From NCBI GenBank assembly GCA_959347315.1, contig OY365806.1, positions 30,518,156 through 30,582,155 on the forward strand: DNA of 64,000 bases, given 5' to 3'. The first letter of the stretch is position 1; every line of letters begins with the position of its first letter. This document shows positions 48,201-60,300 of this stretch, one piece after another. The position numbers and the translations under genes are program-made. Below the pieces are notes generated by a model, which was given only the letters and a program-made list of their open reading frames with translations, did not search any database and was not told where the DNA came from. Source of the DNA: Bimastos eiseni. Taxonomy: Eukaryota > Annelida > Clitellata > Crassiclitellata > Lumbricidae.

Positions 48201-51200
48201 CAATCAAGGAATTCATCAGTGGGAACAGAATGCCATTGGTAACTGAGTTCACCCAGGAGACGGCACCAAAGATCTTTGGTGGAGACATCAAGAATCATGT
48301 TCTGTTGTTTATCAGCAAGCAGTCTGATGTTTTCCAGGAGAAGGTGGACGTGTTCAAGGCAGTTGCTGGAGAATTGAAGGGAAAGGTATGTGATATCCTT
48401 TGACACCTATTAAAAATGTTATTGTGTATAGGAAGCTAATTTGTTTAACCATACCCTATTGGAGGGAAGATCACCATGGTCTAGGATTGACCCCATTTGC
48501 TGTGTTGGCAACTAATAATATAAAGTGACAGTCCTTACCTGCCAATGACTGCCTCGTGGGCTGGCATAGCTGACTGCCCTTCCTATCCATTGCAAAGTCA
48601 TTGCAAAACAGTTATATGAGCAAGTGGAGTTGAGCTGACAAGTCTACAATTATGTCACAAGGCTTGTATGACCAGGAAGGAGTGAATAATTTTGGACTAT
48701 TATACTGGCATTCAGCTCCGACCTGCCACATATGCGTGAACCATTTATAAAATGTGTGCACACAAAATTTCTTGTGCACACTATCTCCATTAAATTAGAG
48801 GGAACATTGCTTTCAGTTCAGGTTTCTGCACAGGCCCTTGCAGTAATACTAGTGCAAAACACTCAATTTATTTTTTTTGCGTATATTCATTTGTTCAAAA
48901 ATAATTCATCGCAGTGTAATAATATAATTTAATTCTATTCATGACTGATAAGCAGTTCTGTTATGCCCGGGGTTTACAATGGTGATGTAGTCTCTGTTTC
49001 AATATATCCACCTTGAGACAGTTGGGAGGTGAGATGTACCTTTATGAGTCTTGGTCTCATCTCAGACAGATTGGCCAACATCCATGTCTTATCTTGGTCT
49101 CAGAGCAGAATGTCTTTATCTACTCCTGGTCTGTGGGCAGTACGGCTTGTGTCTTATCAATTCTTGGAAATCATATTAATTAGATTAGAAGGAAGAATGA
49201 ATGAGTGGTATTTTCCAGGCTCTCTTCATCTATGTCGACATTGACGTTGATGACCACGTTCGCATCCTAGAATTTTTCAACACGAAGGTTGCTGATTGCC
49301 CAACGTATCGGTACATCAATCTCAAAGAGGATGGTATGGCTAAGTTCAAGCCGGAGTCTTCTGAGATCACGGTGGAGCTGGTTCGCCAGTTTGTTCAGGA
49401 AATTCTTGATGGCAAAAGACAGGTATGATCAGTTCTACTGAAGACTGCATGTGTCAGGCTTCTGTGTCATTATTGCCCATATAAAGTTAGAAGCTTGTTA
49501 CTTATATTCAGGTTAATCATAGGATTTAAATTTGATGTTCCAGCTTCCCTATTAAGTAAGTGAAAATAGACAAACTAAAATCCACCCAGTTCTACTCACT
49601 TGACATGTAAACAAATTAAAGGTCATGCAAGTGTGCATGCTCAGAGCCGACCTTCAGCCAACCACTGGAAGATTTGTCACATGCTCGGAACGAAAAATTG
49701 TGTGCCGTTAGCCAACCTTATTCGGGTCAATCTCTGTGCATGATAAGTATAAGGTCATATTTTCTGAATGGAATAGACAGGATTTTCTTGTTCAGAATGA
49801 GACCAAACTCGCGAGTAAACTGTAATTGTAACGTAATTAAAGTGACCGCAAAGATGGCCAAATTTGAACTTATATTCTTACTTTCCATATCAAAACTTGT
49901 TAGGGCTTGTAGTAAACATCCTCTTTGACACATTTGGATACATTAAATAAAATGTATAGGTCATTTGTATTAAATATATATTTATTTATTTATTCTGCAT
50001 TATTTCTATTGTGACCAGTTTGAGATTTACCATCATAATTGATCATTTTCTACTTGATGATTTTTGTAATAAGCAACTATGTTGTCATAGCAGGTCACAT
50101 ATTAACCAGGTCCATCTATGTTGCATTTATAAATTTCTGCTCTTGTTTTCATTTCATGTTTAGCCACATCTGAACTCTGAGGAGATTCCAGATGATTGGG
50201 ATGCAAAGCCAGTCAAGGTGCTCGTGGGAAAGAACTTCGACAGTGTTGCTCGTGACAAGACGAAGGATGTCCTTGTTGAATTCTGTAGGTGCTTTCCTCC
50301 AATATATTTACTGAACTAATCTGATCTATTGTAATCCGTTTTAGAATTAATGTTTATTATTTTTACAGTGTAGACTCGTTAATCTACTCCCAGGTAACTC
50401 TGCAATTTCGCTTAATTAATGCAAAGTATGTTTATGTCCCCAAAGCTGTAAAATTACCTTGATTGGCATAATGGTCATCATCGGTTGGAATGCTCTGAAT
50501 TTAACGGGCACACACTCGTTATTACTAATTGGCAACTTCTGTTTAAATGCCTCTAGTGCACAAGACATCAACCTATGGCTCACCATAACCAACCTGTTAT
50601 GAGGTAATCGTATTTGTCATGTAATCCAGAAATTATAGATAGAGGGAGGGAATTCCAACATCTGGGTCTTTCAATGAAAAAAACTCAATTAACCAAGAGC
50701 AGTTCTACATTTGATTAGCTTATGCTATATATGATTAAAGCGAGTCACGTTTATGATACGAAACCTATGAGTCTGTGGCATTGTCCTGTTTGTTACACTG
50801 ATAACTATTTTTATTTGTAAGTTTTTCTGAGTTCACTTCTAACAAGTTCACTTCTAAAGATTAATTCTAAGTGCATGTTATTCTGAGGTTTTGAGGATTT
50901 ATCATGAATGTATGAAATGAGTAGACATGTATGATACATGCTGCCTGTTTGTACAGGCAGCTTCCATGAAGCACAGCAGCATTGAGTATGAGGTATGGGG
51001 TTGTCTAATCTTTAACATGCTGAACTATCAACTCAGAGGTCAGGGTTCGATTCCATCCAAGTAGAAAAGTATTTGAAGATTTCTGCTAATTTGCATCGTT
51101 TCGAATTTGCATCCTTTGGGAACTTTGCTACCATTACTAACAGTCAAATGAGATGTACTGGACACCAGATTTAAAAATTAGTGAGAGAGAAAATTGGTCT

Positions 51201-53689
51201 CTGGCCCTCCCTCGTGTGCTTGGGCAAAGAGAAATGAGGCTACTTGACTGCATGCATGTCAGGTCTAAGTCTAGTTTAAGCTTCTGATTGTGTGTATGTT
51301 GTGATGTTCAGATGCTCCTTGGTGTGGCCACTGCAAGCAACTTGCTCCCATTTGGGATGAACTTGGCGAAAATTTCAAGGACAACAAGGACATAGTGATC
51401 GCAAAGATGGACTCGACGGCCAACGAATTGTCTGATATTAAGGTCCAGGGCTTTCCAACAATCAAGTTCTTTCCTAAAGACAGCGACAAGGTACAAGACC
51501 TGTTCAAATTTTGATCATTTGGTTTTTATCATGTCTTTGATTTATGCTTTGTTGTGACCATGGACTGTCATAGCTGATGTTATATACAACTCTTGCCTTT
51601 ATGACTTGTTAATATCTCATTTTTAATAGAATACAATACTACTGAAATTTGATATTGCTTTTTACAATCAACTCAGAAGTTCACGCTCGCCTCGACGACG
51701 CAATTGCAGTTGTAATGCCGAGCAATTGTGAGTGAAGGACTTGCTCAAGGTCCCTACACAGTGACTCCTTGGACGAGGATCAACCCGCACAATCAGCGCA
51801 CACTGAGCGTTGATTTAAATATCACTGTTGTTGATGTGACTGTTAACAGATACCAGTGTTATCTATTTTTATAACTGAGACTCTTACTTGTAATGTCATT
51901 ACATTTATTACTTTAGTCGTTTATAATCTGCTATTTTATTATATAAGTTCTCAGATATTCTGTTGTTCATGGTGTTTCTTAATTATGATTCTTTCTGGTT
52001 GATTTGTCACAGGTGGTAGACTACAATGGTGAGAGAACACTGGCGGGCTTCACCAAATTCCTCGAATCTGGTGGTAAATCTGGTGCTGGACCATCAGAGG
52101 AGGTTTGTGACCATTTCTAACTGCCTGTAGCTTGTATGCATTGAGTTGTTTTCAGAAAGGTTTTATTGAAATGTTTGTGTGCACACATGCATTGTTCCTA
52201 TCAAAGAATGGCAAGCTGAGAAGTCAAAAAATGGGGAAATAGAGGAATGTGTATATTTGTACATATGTATATATATATACATAATTACATATACATATAT
52301 TTATCACTCAATCAAAATTTATATAGCGCTTATTCAAGATTTCAAGTTTCCTACGTCTGTTGCACTGCCTTTGATTCATTGTTGTATTAACAATGATTCA
52401 TAAAAGGCACCTGTATGCAAATGTTTATATATATATATATATATATATATACATACATATATATACAATATTAAATATATGTATATATAATATATGTAAA
52501 TTAAGTAAAAAAATGAACTATAAATTAATTAAAAATTGTTGTACATAGCGCTTCTTCAAGATAGGTTCTGACCTTGGAGGTGCTTCTGGCCTAGGATAAA
52601 ACAGGAACAAGTTGTTGTAAGCAGAATATGAAATTGAGAAGAGTAGGTAACATTAGGGAGGTTGAGAATTGCCAGAGGGAGCTCATTCCATGTTGTTTAA
52701 CCCACTATGGAAAAGGATCAAAGCAGCATTAAAATGTGAGCATATGGGAATCGAGTCACAGTGAAAAGGAGTGCATGATGGCCAGTGCCAAAGGACATAC
52801 AAAATATATGTGACATGGCCCATGACATTCATACCAAATTTATTCAAGATATGACCATATGTACTGAATACATATGCTTGTATTTTCCAGACTATGATTC
52901 ACTTCTTTGCTCCTTTGTATAAGACTTGGCACAAGCATGGCAGAATCTTTACTAAATCGATACATTGGTCTAACTGACAGATATGGCGCACCCATACACA
53001 AATGGCCAGACGTGCACAAGTGCATGTGCTTATGGCTGCTGTAAATTATTGGCCATTGTAGCAAATGCTTGCTAAACACTAACCTTTTGTTAAAATTAAA
53101 TTTTATGCACTTTTGAAATTAAAATTTTTTTAAATTTGGTGTTTGTCGTGATTTTATGGTTGTTTTTAGTGATTTTAAATTAGAAATTACAACTTTTGCT
53201 GTTTAATTTCTGAGAAATGGGCATTTTATGTGTTGATTTGGTGACTTCCATTGCAAAAATCATGCTGCCATTTCTCTTAATGTCATCCAAAGGTGGGAGT
53301 AAACCTGCAAGTCATGTGGATTACTAATCCGGGAAAGCAGCAATATGAAATTTAATTTGACACGTTTTAACATAAAACCTGTTTGAGCCTGGTGAAACTT
53401 TCAATGTTGCATTACTAATAACACTTTATTTTATAAGTTTTACCACACTTTTGTAAACAGCATTGCCCAGGGAAGGCATGGAGCTCTGCCAAGTGGTGCC
53501 ATCTGTTCAACAGACTCAAACAGGTTTTATGTCAAAATGTGTCAAATATAGCACCTTATTTTATAAGAGTGTCTAGTAATTGGTTAATTTTAGTACTCAT
53601 AAAGGTAATTTGTTTGCCTGTTGCAGGAAGTTGAAGAAGTTGAGGAAGCGGAGGAGGAGGATGCAGAAAAGACTCGTGATGAGCTATAG
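45293..53689 (+). CDS. P4HB: Protein disulfide isomerase (PDIA1/P4HB type)
   Basis: Nine exons: 45293-45437, 46530-46861, 47846-47983, 48155-48385, 49219-49422, 50164-50284, 51312-51490, 52013-52102 and 53627-53689 (stop TAG). All introns are GT-AG and phases match, giving 500 residues; vertebrate P4HB is about 508. A signal peptide of about 18 residues ([18 protein letters not shown]) leads into domain a with active site WCGHC (Cys53/Cys56) and the cis-Pro loop GYPT. Redox-inactive b and b' domains follow (about 140-350). Domain a' has a second WCGHC (Cys395/Cys398) and GFPT. An acidic c region ([15 protein letters not shown]) ends in RDEL, an ER-retrieval variant of KDEL. It catalyses disulfide formation and isomerisation in the ER lumen and, in animals, is also the beta subunit of prolyl 4-hydroxylase. 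Both CxxC-bearing exons start immediately after the split Tyr codon, which suggests a duplicated exon plan. Confidence 0.97.
47090..47480. other. Unexplained GC-balanced island in PDI intron 2
   Basis: About 390 bases of less AT-rich sequence with a 75-codon minus frame (47056-47283) and a 69-codon plus frame. Neither shows a domain I recognise. It reads like an old insert, possibly of retroelement or processed-transcript origin, but nothing proves this. Confidence 0.3.
50995..51070 (+). repeat. tRNA-like head of a second SINE type
   Basis: The phrase GCTGAACTATCAACTCAGAGG followed by a perfect B box GGTTCGATTCC resembles the head of a tRNA-derived SINE. It differs from the SINE family at 3746. 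Only the head is recognisable, within PDI intron 6. Confidence 0.45.
51640..51811 (-). mobile_element. tRNA-derived SINE, copy C (PDI intron 7)
   Basis: It is inverted and shares the blocks GCCTCGACGACGCAATTGCAG and GAAGGACTTGCTCAAGGTCC with copy B, as well as the GCGCACACTGAGCG block. The A-box end of the tRNA head is lost. The core carries small deletions compared with copy B. Confidence 0.8.
52255..52580. repeat. TA-rich simple repeats and LINE-tail fragments in PDI intron 8
   Basis: TA/ATAC runs lie at 52258-52290 and 52424-52500. Two antisense LINE/SINE-tail phrases flank them: TTTATATAGCGCTTATTCAAG near 52319 and TACATAGCGCTTCTTCAAG near 52545. Several partial insertions of a tail-bearing retroelement are the likely source. 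Confidence 0.6.
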
Positions 53690-56346
53690 GTGATGCTACT
53701 TCAACTCCATCCTGTCTGTTCTATGTTCCTGTCTTCGTGGCCCTGTACTCGTTTCGAGTGCTGCATACATTAGCTTATTCCAGAATTGTCTGACTAGTTT
53801 GCATCTAGAAAATTTGACTTTATGAGGGACCAAAAAGTTTGGGGTTGTTGGTGACATGTACTGTTTATGGGAGCCAAGTTTGTGCTGTTTATGGGTGTGA
53901 AATTGGGATGGATCGGTTTATGGTGTCCAGTTTGAAACTCAAATTTACAAATTCCTCATCTTAATTTTTGTGGGTTGTAATCTTGAACAGATTTTTCGAT
54001 CCCATCGATTTACGAATTTTTGGGAAGCTATATTTTTACAAATAAGGCCAGCATCTCTCTGTTGAAGGATTTGGAATACTGGAGTATTGCGGCTCGCAAG
54101 TCACACATGCCTAATTAAATGCACTCTTATTGTACTTTCCAAAGTGCATCCTGTTCTCAAGCTCTGTACTTGAAAGCTGGTGTAATTTCGTACATGGTAA
54201 AAGTGTGTGCTTATATGAGCCGATTACTACAGGTGATAGGTTTTGTTCATGTTTTAAAAATCTGGACTTTCACATTTGTCTCTTTAGCGTTCAGCCTTTT
54301 TTTAAACAAATTTTCATCAGACACTTAGAAAGTATTTACTTGCATCCTGCAGGTGGAATAGTTGTGTTAGAATTTCTGTTGGGTGGTGATAGCTTTTGTC
54401 ATGGGGTTTTTCCCAACGTTGATCATATCCCAGAATTTACAGGTCTATTATTGGGCGGGCACTTAGGCTTCTACAGGAAACATCTAACATGTCTTCAGTG
54501 TATTCTGACAAACCATCTGTTCTGGGATATTTCTGAATTCTGTGTCAGGGTTGATGTAATTGTGCGACACAGGGCTTCATGATCAAGGGCTTATATTGTA
54601 ACATGACAGTGTGTGGCACGATATAACCCTCAGATGGTCAGCGTTATGTAGGGAACATGAGCAAGTCGTTGATGCACAATTGCATGCGCTGTCGATTGAT
54701 GACCTGTGCATTAGAGGATGGTGCTATATAATTTGGAGAACAGTTTAGTTATGTTATCGAAGAGATTCCCATTTTGTCTGCTAGGTTCTTGGTTTTTGTT
54801 TGTTTGGAAGAATAGACCGAGATGTCTTTATTGTGGTATATAAGTTTTTGCGTCTTTTTTTACGTGGTTGTGCGTTCATCTGGTTTCTGGTCGTTTGGTG
54901 GATTTGAATCTTGGGACATCTATTGCAGTGAGTTCCACTCTAGCCAAGTTACGGATAATTCAGCTTTAGGCAAGTGGGGCGTTTTTCATCACAACGCTTA
55001 TCCATGAACAGAAGTTATCATGAAATACATGGAGTACAAATGTTCAAGTACCTAAGTTGGTGCATTTGTAAGTTTCCTATGTGATGTGTAAGCATACTTG
55101 TTTGAATGATAAATTGCTTTAAGTGGCACATGTGCATGACTAGGTGAATATGTACTTGGTTTAACTGCACCAGCACTTAGGCATATATGCATGGATGAAG
55201 AGATTGCAGCTTAGAATTAGCAAAAGCCTTAGGATGTGTGCAGTGTAAAGGAGTGAATGCTAACTACCAACATTAATGTGGTCAGATTGCTGCTAGACCA
55301 AAACTGGTTTGAATAGGTACACATTCATTGATGTTGCTACCGCCAGACAGTTTTGTCTAATTACCAAAAACCCACAATAATGCCTGTTTATAGTTAACTG
55401 ACTACTTTATTAGCAGATTGTTGATGTTTTTGAGTGTTAAGGCAATGCTGGTGTTTGCTCTTTTTAAATGGTTCTGGTACCATCTGGTGTTGAGCTGACT
55501 GTTCTATGAAAGGTGTAACACAAGTGTGATTACAGTTGATTGGTGTCATACTGACAGGTAACTCCATAAAGTTAGTGTTCAATAGAAGCAGTGTTTGAAC
55601 TGGACTGTAACATGCTGTGCAACATTCATCTGCATAAATACACAATGCATTCTACTAGGTAAGCAGACCATGTTCCACAATGTACAAAGCATTATGAATC
55701 ATTTTTTGATCATGTGGGTTTGATAATATTTATTTTATTTTGTATATACATTTGTATATCATTATTATACATTGATCCATGGATTTGTATCTTTATATAT
55801 TAATATATACATATATACATGCAGTATGATGCACGTACTGTAAGGAATTTGTGATGTTGTTGCAGATGACATTTTATTAAAAGGCAGGTTTAAATGGATA
55901 TATTATTTTCATATTTAAAAATAATAAGCCATTTAATAGTTTTTACTTTGGCAGTTAGTTGGAAAGATGGGAAAGGGTCACCCAAATGAGGAGGTGGGGA
56001 GGTATGTCGTGCCCAATGTATGGATGCATATTTTAACTTGTTACATACATTTATAGTAGTAAGCCTGTGCCATAACCACATACCAGTTGGAAGCAGTTTT
56101 TACTCTGTCGATCTAGTTACCATTTACTGGGTATGGCAGAATAAAAGTAGGTCTCTACCCCGTATCTCTACACCTCGGCATCAAGAGGGTCCCTTAGTTT
56201 GTTCTTAGTACTCCATTGGATTGCAGACATCTGCACAGGGGTGGCAATGCTAAGTACTGCCTAAATCGAATACGTTTAGAAGAATCGAAAGTACTCGAGT
56301 TGCAGATGGACTTTTCCTTATCGTCACTTAGTCACTTGCCTTCAAC
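53690..56346. other. PDI 3' UTR and downstream intergenic
   Basis: The PDI 3' UTR starts here. Candidate poly(A) signals are ATTAAA near 54113 and AATAAA near 56139. A 150-codon plus frame at 54130-54582 has no recognised domain. A phrase related to the SINE core (AACATGAGCAAGTCGTTGATG, near 54656) suggests an old SINE piece. TATA-rich simple sequence lies near 55790-55820. Confidence 0.45.
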
Positions 56347-57155
56347 CAGTGTTGGGCACGAAACCAAGACCGAGAGGTCTAAGCCCAACCCCAAGACCAG
56401 TTGGTCCGATACCGCGGGTCCAAGACCAAGACCGATACTCTTTTTTTTATAAACAATTCAATTTATTAAGACGCTTAAACGGAATAAGACGCTTAAAGCA
56501 TTAATTTTATTGCTGAAGAATACTAATCCTAATAATGGTACAGAAAACAGTTTTTACCGGCCAGTCAGAACTTTTGCGGGTTCAGCACTTGGCTGTGGCA
56601 TAAGAATATCACGCTATAAATTACTTACAGTATACAACAGGTAAATACATTTGAACAAGAAGATTAACGTTCCGTTTGAACGGTGTAAACCTACTTGTAC
56701 TCGAAATTGTCGGGTTAACAGTGACTACACGTGGCCGACCACATAATTATTAGATTGTTCCAAAACCTGAATATTTGTGAAAACAAATGTTTAAATTGCT
56801 GGTTCCGTTGCAAATGCATTTTTTGCCCATAGTAATATATATATATATATATATATAAAGATGGTCAGCACCTCATAAATTCATTAAAAAAATCACGTAG
56901 GGCCTAAAATCCGGTGTTTTTAATAATCGAAAGTAATCGACAAAATTATATCAAAGAAATCGCTCTGATACGGTAAATGACTAAGAACGCTAACCTAAGA
57001 CGGAGACCAATCCCAAGACCGTACATCTAAGACCAGGATCGACGCAGTAGAGACCAAGACCGATGGTCCGAGACCAAGAACGATGCATTCGACACCAAGA
57101 CCGAAGTTTTCCGGTCTTGAGACCAAAAGACCGCGGCCTCGAGACGACATCCCTG
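56347..57155. mobile_element. 809-bp hAT-type nonautonomous element
   Basis: It starts CAGTGTTGGGCACGA and ends with CATCCCTG, whose reverse complement CAGGGATG fits the hAT end pattern CAGNGNTG. The flanks CCTTCAAC (56339-56346) and ACTTCAAC (57156-57163) agree at seven of eight positions, an 8-bp hAT-style target duplication. Subterminal regions are packed with AGACCAAGACCGA words at both ends. There is no transposase frame. The AGACC/GTCTCG style also appears in the hAT fragment at 25110-25520. Confidence 0.8.
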
Positions 57156-57387
57156 ACTTCAACACCTGTTAAAATCACGAGATCGATTGGCTAGATAGTA
57201 GCCATGTTCGAATGTCCTAGAGAGTTGAATTGATCGGCATCAAATGAGTAATCATCGCATAGACGCGGATTTACTTGCTAATCTATTGGGACCTATCAGA
57301 GTCTGATTGTGTTCAATGGATTAGGCTATTTGGAATGTGAGTTTGCTTAGAAGCAGCGATCGATCAATGTCTGTTAGATTAGATTAA

Positions 57388-60300
57388 TCATTCGACCGAC
57401 GGCATTTGGTTGTAGCAAATGTTCTGGCAGCCGTGCAACATTGCAGCCATCCTTGAGGAAGGGCCCTTTGGTTCTCCCATAATGGCAGTGGCTCGAAGCT
57501 CTTCCGTAGACTTTGACATTCCATCCATATACAAACCCGGACAATCGTCCTGCGAGTGGCTCTTGTCCGTCTCTGCCGCTGCTTTGAGCTCGCTTTCCGA
57601 CCGACTGACCAGGGAAGGGGCGGACGACATGTTGAGGCAGATTTCGACCGGTCGGTTGTGGGAGCCTGTGGCCCCTGCCATCTGGCTACACAATTCATTA
57701 ATGGTGGACAATACAGGCTGGGAAAAACGGGTGGCCAGCTTCCCATCAGGGGGCTTAGACGGTATAGGGTGACATGCTCGGGGTGCCGCCTGCGTCGCAT
57801 CGCCCGGTAGAATGATGGGTGGCGTGGGGCTATAGCCCACCATACGATCTTGTCTTTGACACAACATAGCTCGCAGCAACCGTAGCCTCAGTTTCTTGTT
57901 CAATACGACATAGATGATAGGATTGGACACTACAGACGCATTGGCCATCAGTGACGTAAGGATCAGCCACTGCGTCGGAAGGTTCGAGTCATGTAGCGCC
58001 ATCATAACTAGTGGCAGCACGCCGTTTGGTAACCAAGCACATACGGACGACAGCGCCATGACGATCATGGCGACCGCTAGACAACGCTGGTGGCGCAGAC
58101 GTGTCCGAGGATTCTGACTGAGGAGGTGGTTGCTGATGGAAGAGGCGATGCTTGACCTAGTGGAGCTGCTACTCTGGCGAGATGTGAGGCTCCAACGCGA
58201 CGAGGTGTGCGATAGACGGACGGCTAGATTGACGACAAAGCTCTGCGTTCCGTTCTGGAGGTTCCGCGAGACGGCGCTGACTCGACGATAGACGCGGCAA
58301 TAGATGATGACCTTGACGGCGAATGGGGCGAACAGGCCGAGGATGACGTAACACAACGGGTAGGCGACGTGAGTTGCGTCCCTTTGACGCCAGTTGACGG
58401 CACAGGCCAGCGTCCCCTCGTCCAGGCCGACCCAGCTGGAACTGATGATGGGCATCGCTGACCAGAATATGGCCAGTGACCACACAATGACCAGGGCCTT
58501 TACTGTATATCGTTTCGACGTGTAGTTGTTGAATGGTTGGATGGTCACCGATTTGTACCTTTTGTTAAGAAACAAGGAATGGTATAAACGGAAATGAACG
58601 TTTATACTACATGTATATATAAATGCGCGAGTAGCCTATCTTCCATCGAGAGACGTTTTCATACACCGGAAACCCTTCGATGGGCAATTGACCTGGAATA
58701 GCTTTACTCTTGGTCATTATAGACAGCTCAAAGGTAGGCTGCTCGAACGGACTGAATAAATCAATACGCATAGTTGGTTTATACTGGATTAACCTCTGGC
58801 GTAGGCCTATGTCACATTAATTTTCACTATTTGGACTACATGTTGGTCACATCAGAATCATTGGAGTAAAACATTTCAAAGAATAGAATTCAAGTCCCAT
58901 TTGGCCATGAGGCCCATGCATGACTTACCTGCAGAACACTCCAATGAATCATTCAAATCCTGATACGTTTTTGTAATCTGCAATCAAATCATTTTACCAA
59001 AATTGTTCCTATGCAGTCTCCATACATTACCACTGATTAATCACTTGAAGTTGGACGTTGTTTTGCATACAGCCCAAGAGGATTCGCTTCTTTAAAAATA
59101 AATTCTCTTAAGAATAGACCTATGTACTGGCAATTATCTAACGTATCAAAAACCTCGCCAATCACTGCATGCATATAATTCAAAGCACATCTTTCTCACA
59201 AGTCATTCCTAATGTTCCATCCTTCTCATCTCATTGGGCTCATCCATATATTACGCACCCAAAAATCGAATTGCCGAAATTCGAAATCCCCTCCCCTCAC
59301 TGCGTACGTAATATGTGGATTCAATGTGGTATATGTGGTATATCGCCGCTACAATTCTGAGTACCACCAACTGTATCTTTAGTCGCCTGATTCGCTATCT
59401 ATCTGAAAAAAATGGGTTTGAAGGTCAAGTTCCAGCTTAGCTGCATACTATAGATTTTGTTTTGACTGAGATCCTCTGAAAAAGCTCTTCTCATCATACA
59501 GCCTTCTACTGGCGCAGTAGAAATCACGTGATGACAATTACGGAAATGTTAAACATTAGTTACCCCTTCACCTTTCTAAGGTGTCTTCACCTTCATAAGA
59601 CGTGACAGAGGCCGTTCACATATTATATAGCGCTCAAGGGGTAGGTGGGTGGGTTCCGGTTTTGTTAGCGTTATATTGTGTAGGGTGGGGGGGGGTAGGT
59701 TGAAGGTTTTGTTATATAACAAACTTTTTCAGCTTATGCTATTTTGTCTGCTTGTCTGCCAATTGGAAATTCCATGTACTACGGACCTTCATTGTTTAAT
59801 CGAAGTTCACAATACGTTGTGAACCAAAACTAGCACCATTAGCTGCCACCTGGTGAATTGATTTGACGTTCTTAGTTATTATTTTATAAATCCACTTTTA
59901 ACAATTTGCTGTTTACAATTTTAACATTTTCATGTTCATAGCTCTAAATGCTCTAAAATTCAATTCTGTGAGCTGTGTTTTGATTCTGGTATAAATTTAA
60001 ATTAATTCACTTGAAATAATTATTTTGGTAGGTATTATCAAGATGTTTGATTTCATTGTCTATAGTATGTGTAAATAGTTTGTGTTTGCTTAAACACCCA
60101 ATTGCAGTTGTAGTACACACTCTGTATACATCATACGCTATTAAATAGGTAGAGTTGTACCGCGAAGTTATCGATAAATACCTGATAGTTCAATATTAAA
60201 CCAATCCATTCTGTGTGATACTGTAATGCTCATTTCTAGTGCAAAACAGGAGGGAAACTAAAATGGTGTTTTTAAATAGTATGTACGTCACTACCATGTA

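Noticed and set aside
54130..54582. 150-codon plus frame downstream of PDI
   Set aside because: It lies in the probable PDI 3' UTR, has a Phe/Cys/His-rich random look and no domain.
57384..57800. Alternative minus frame over the GPCR tail
   Set aside because: It overlaps the receptor frame, which is fixed by the seven-helix sequence upstream; it is a shadow.
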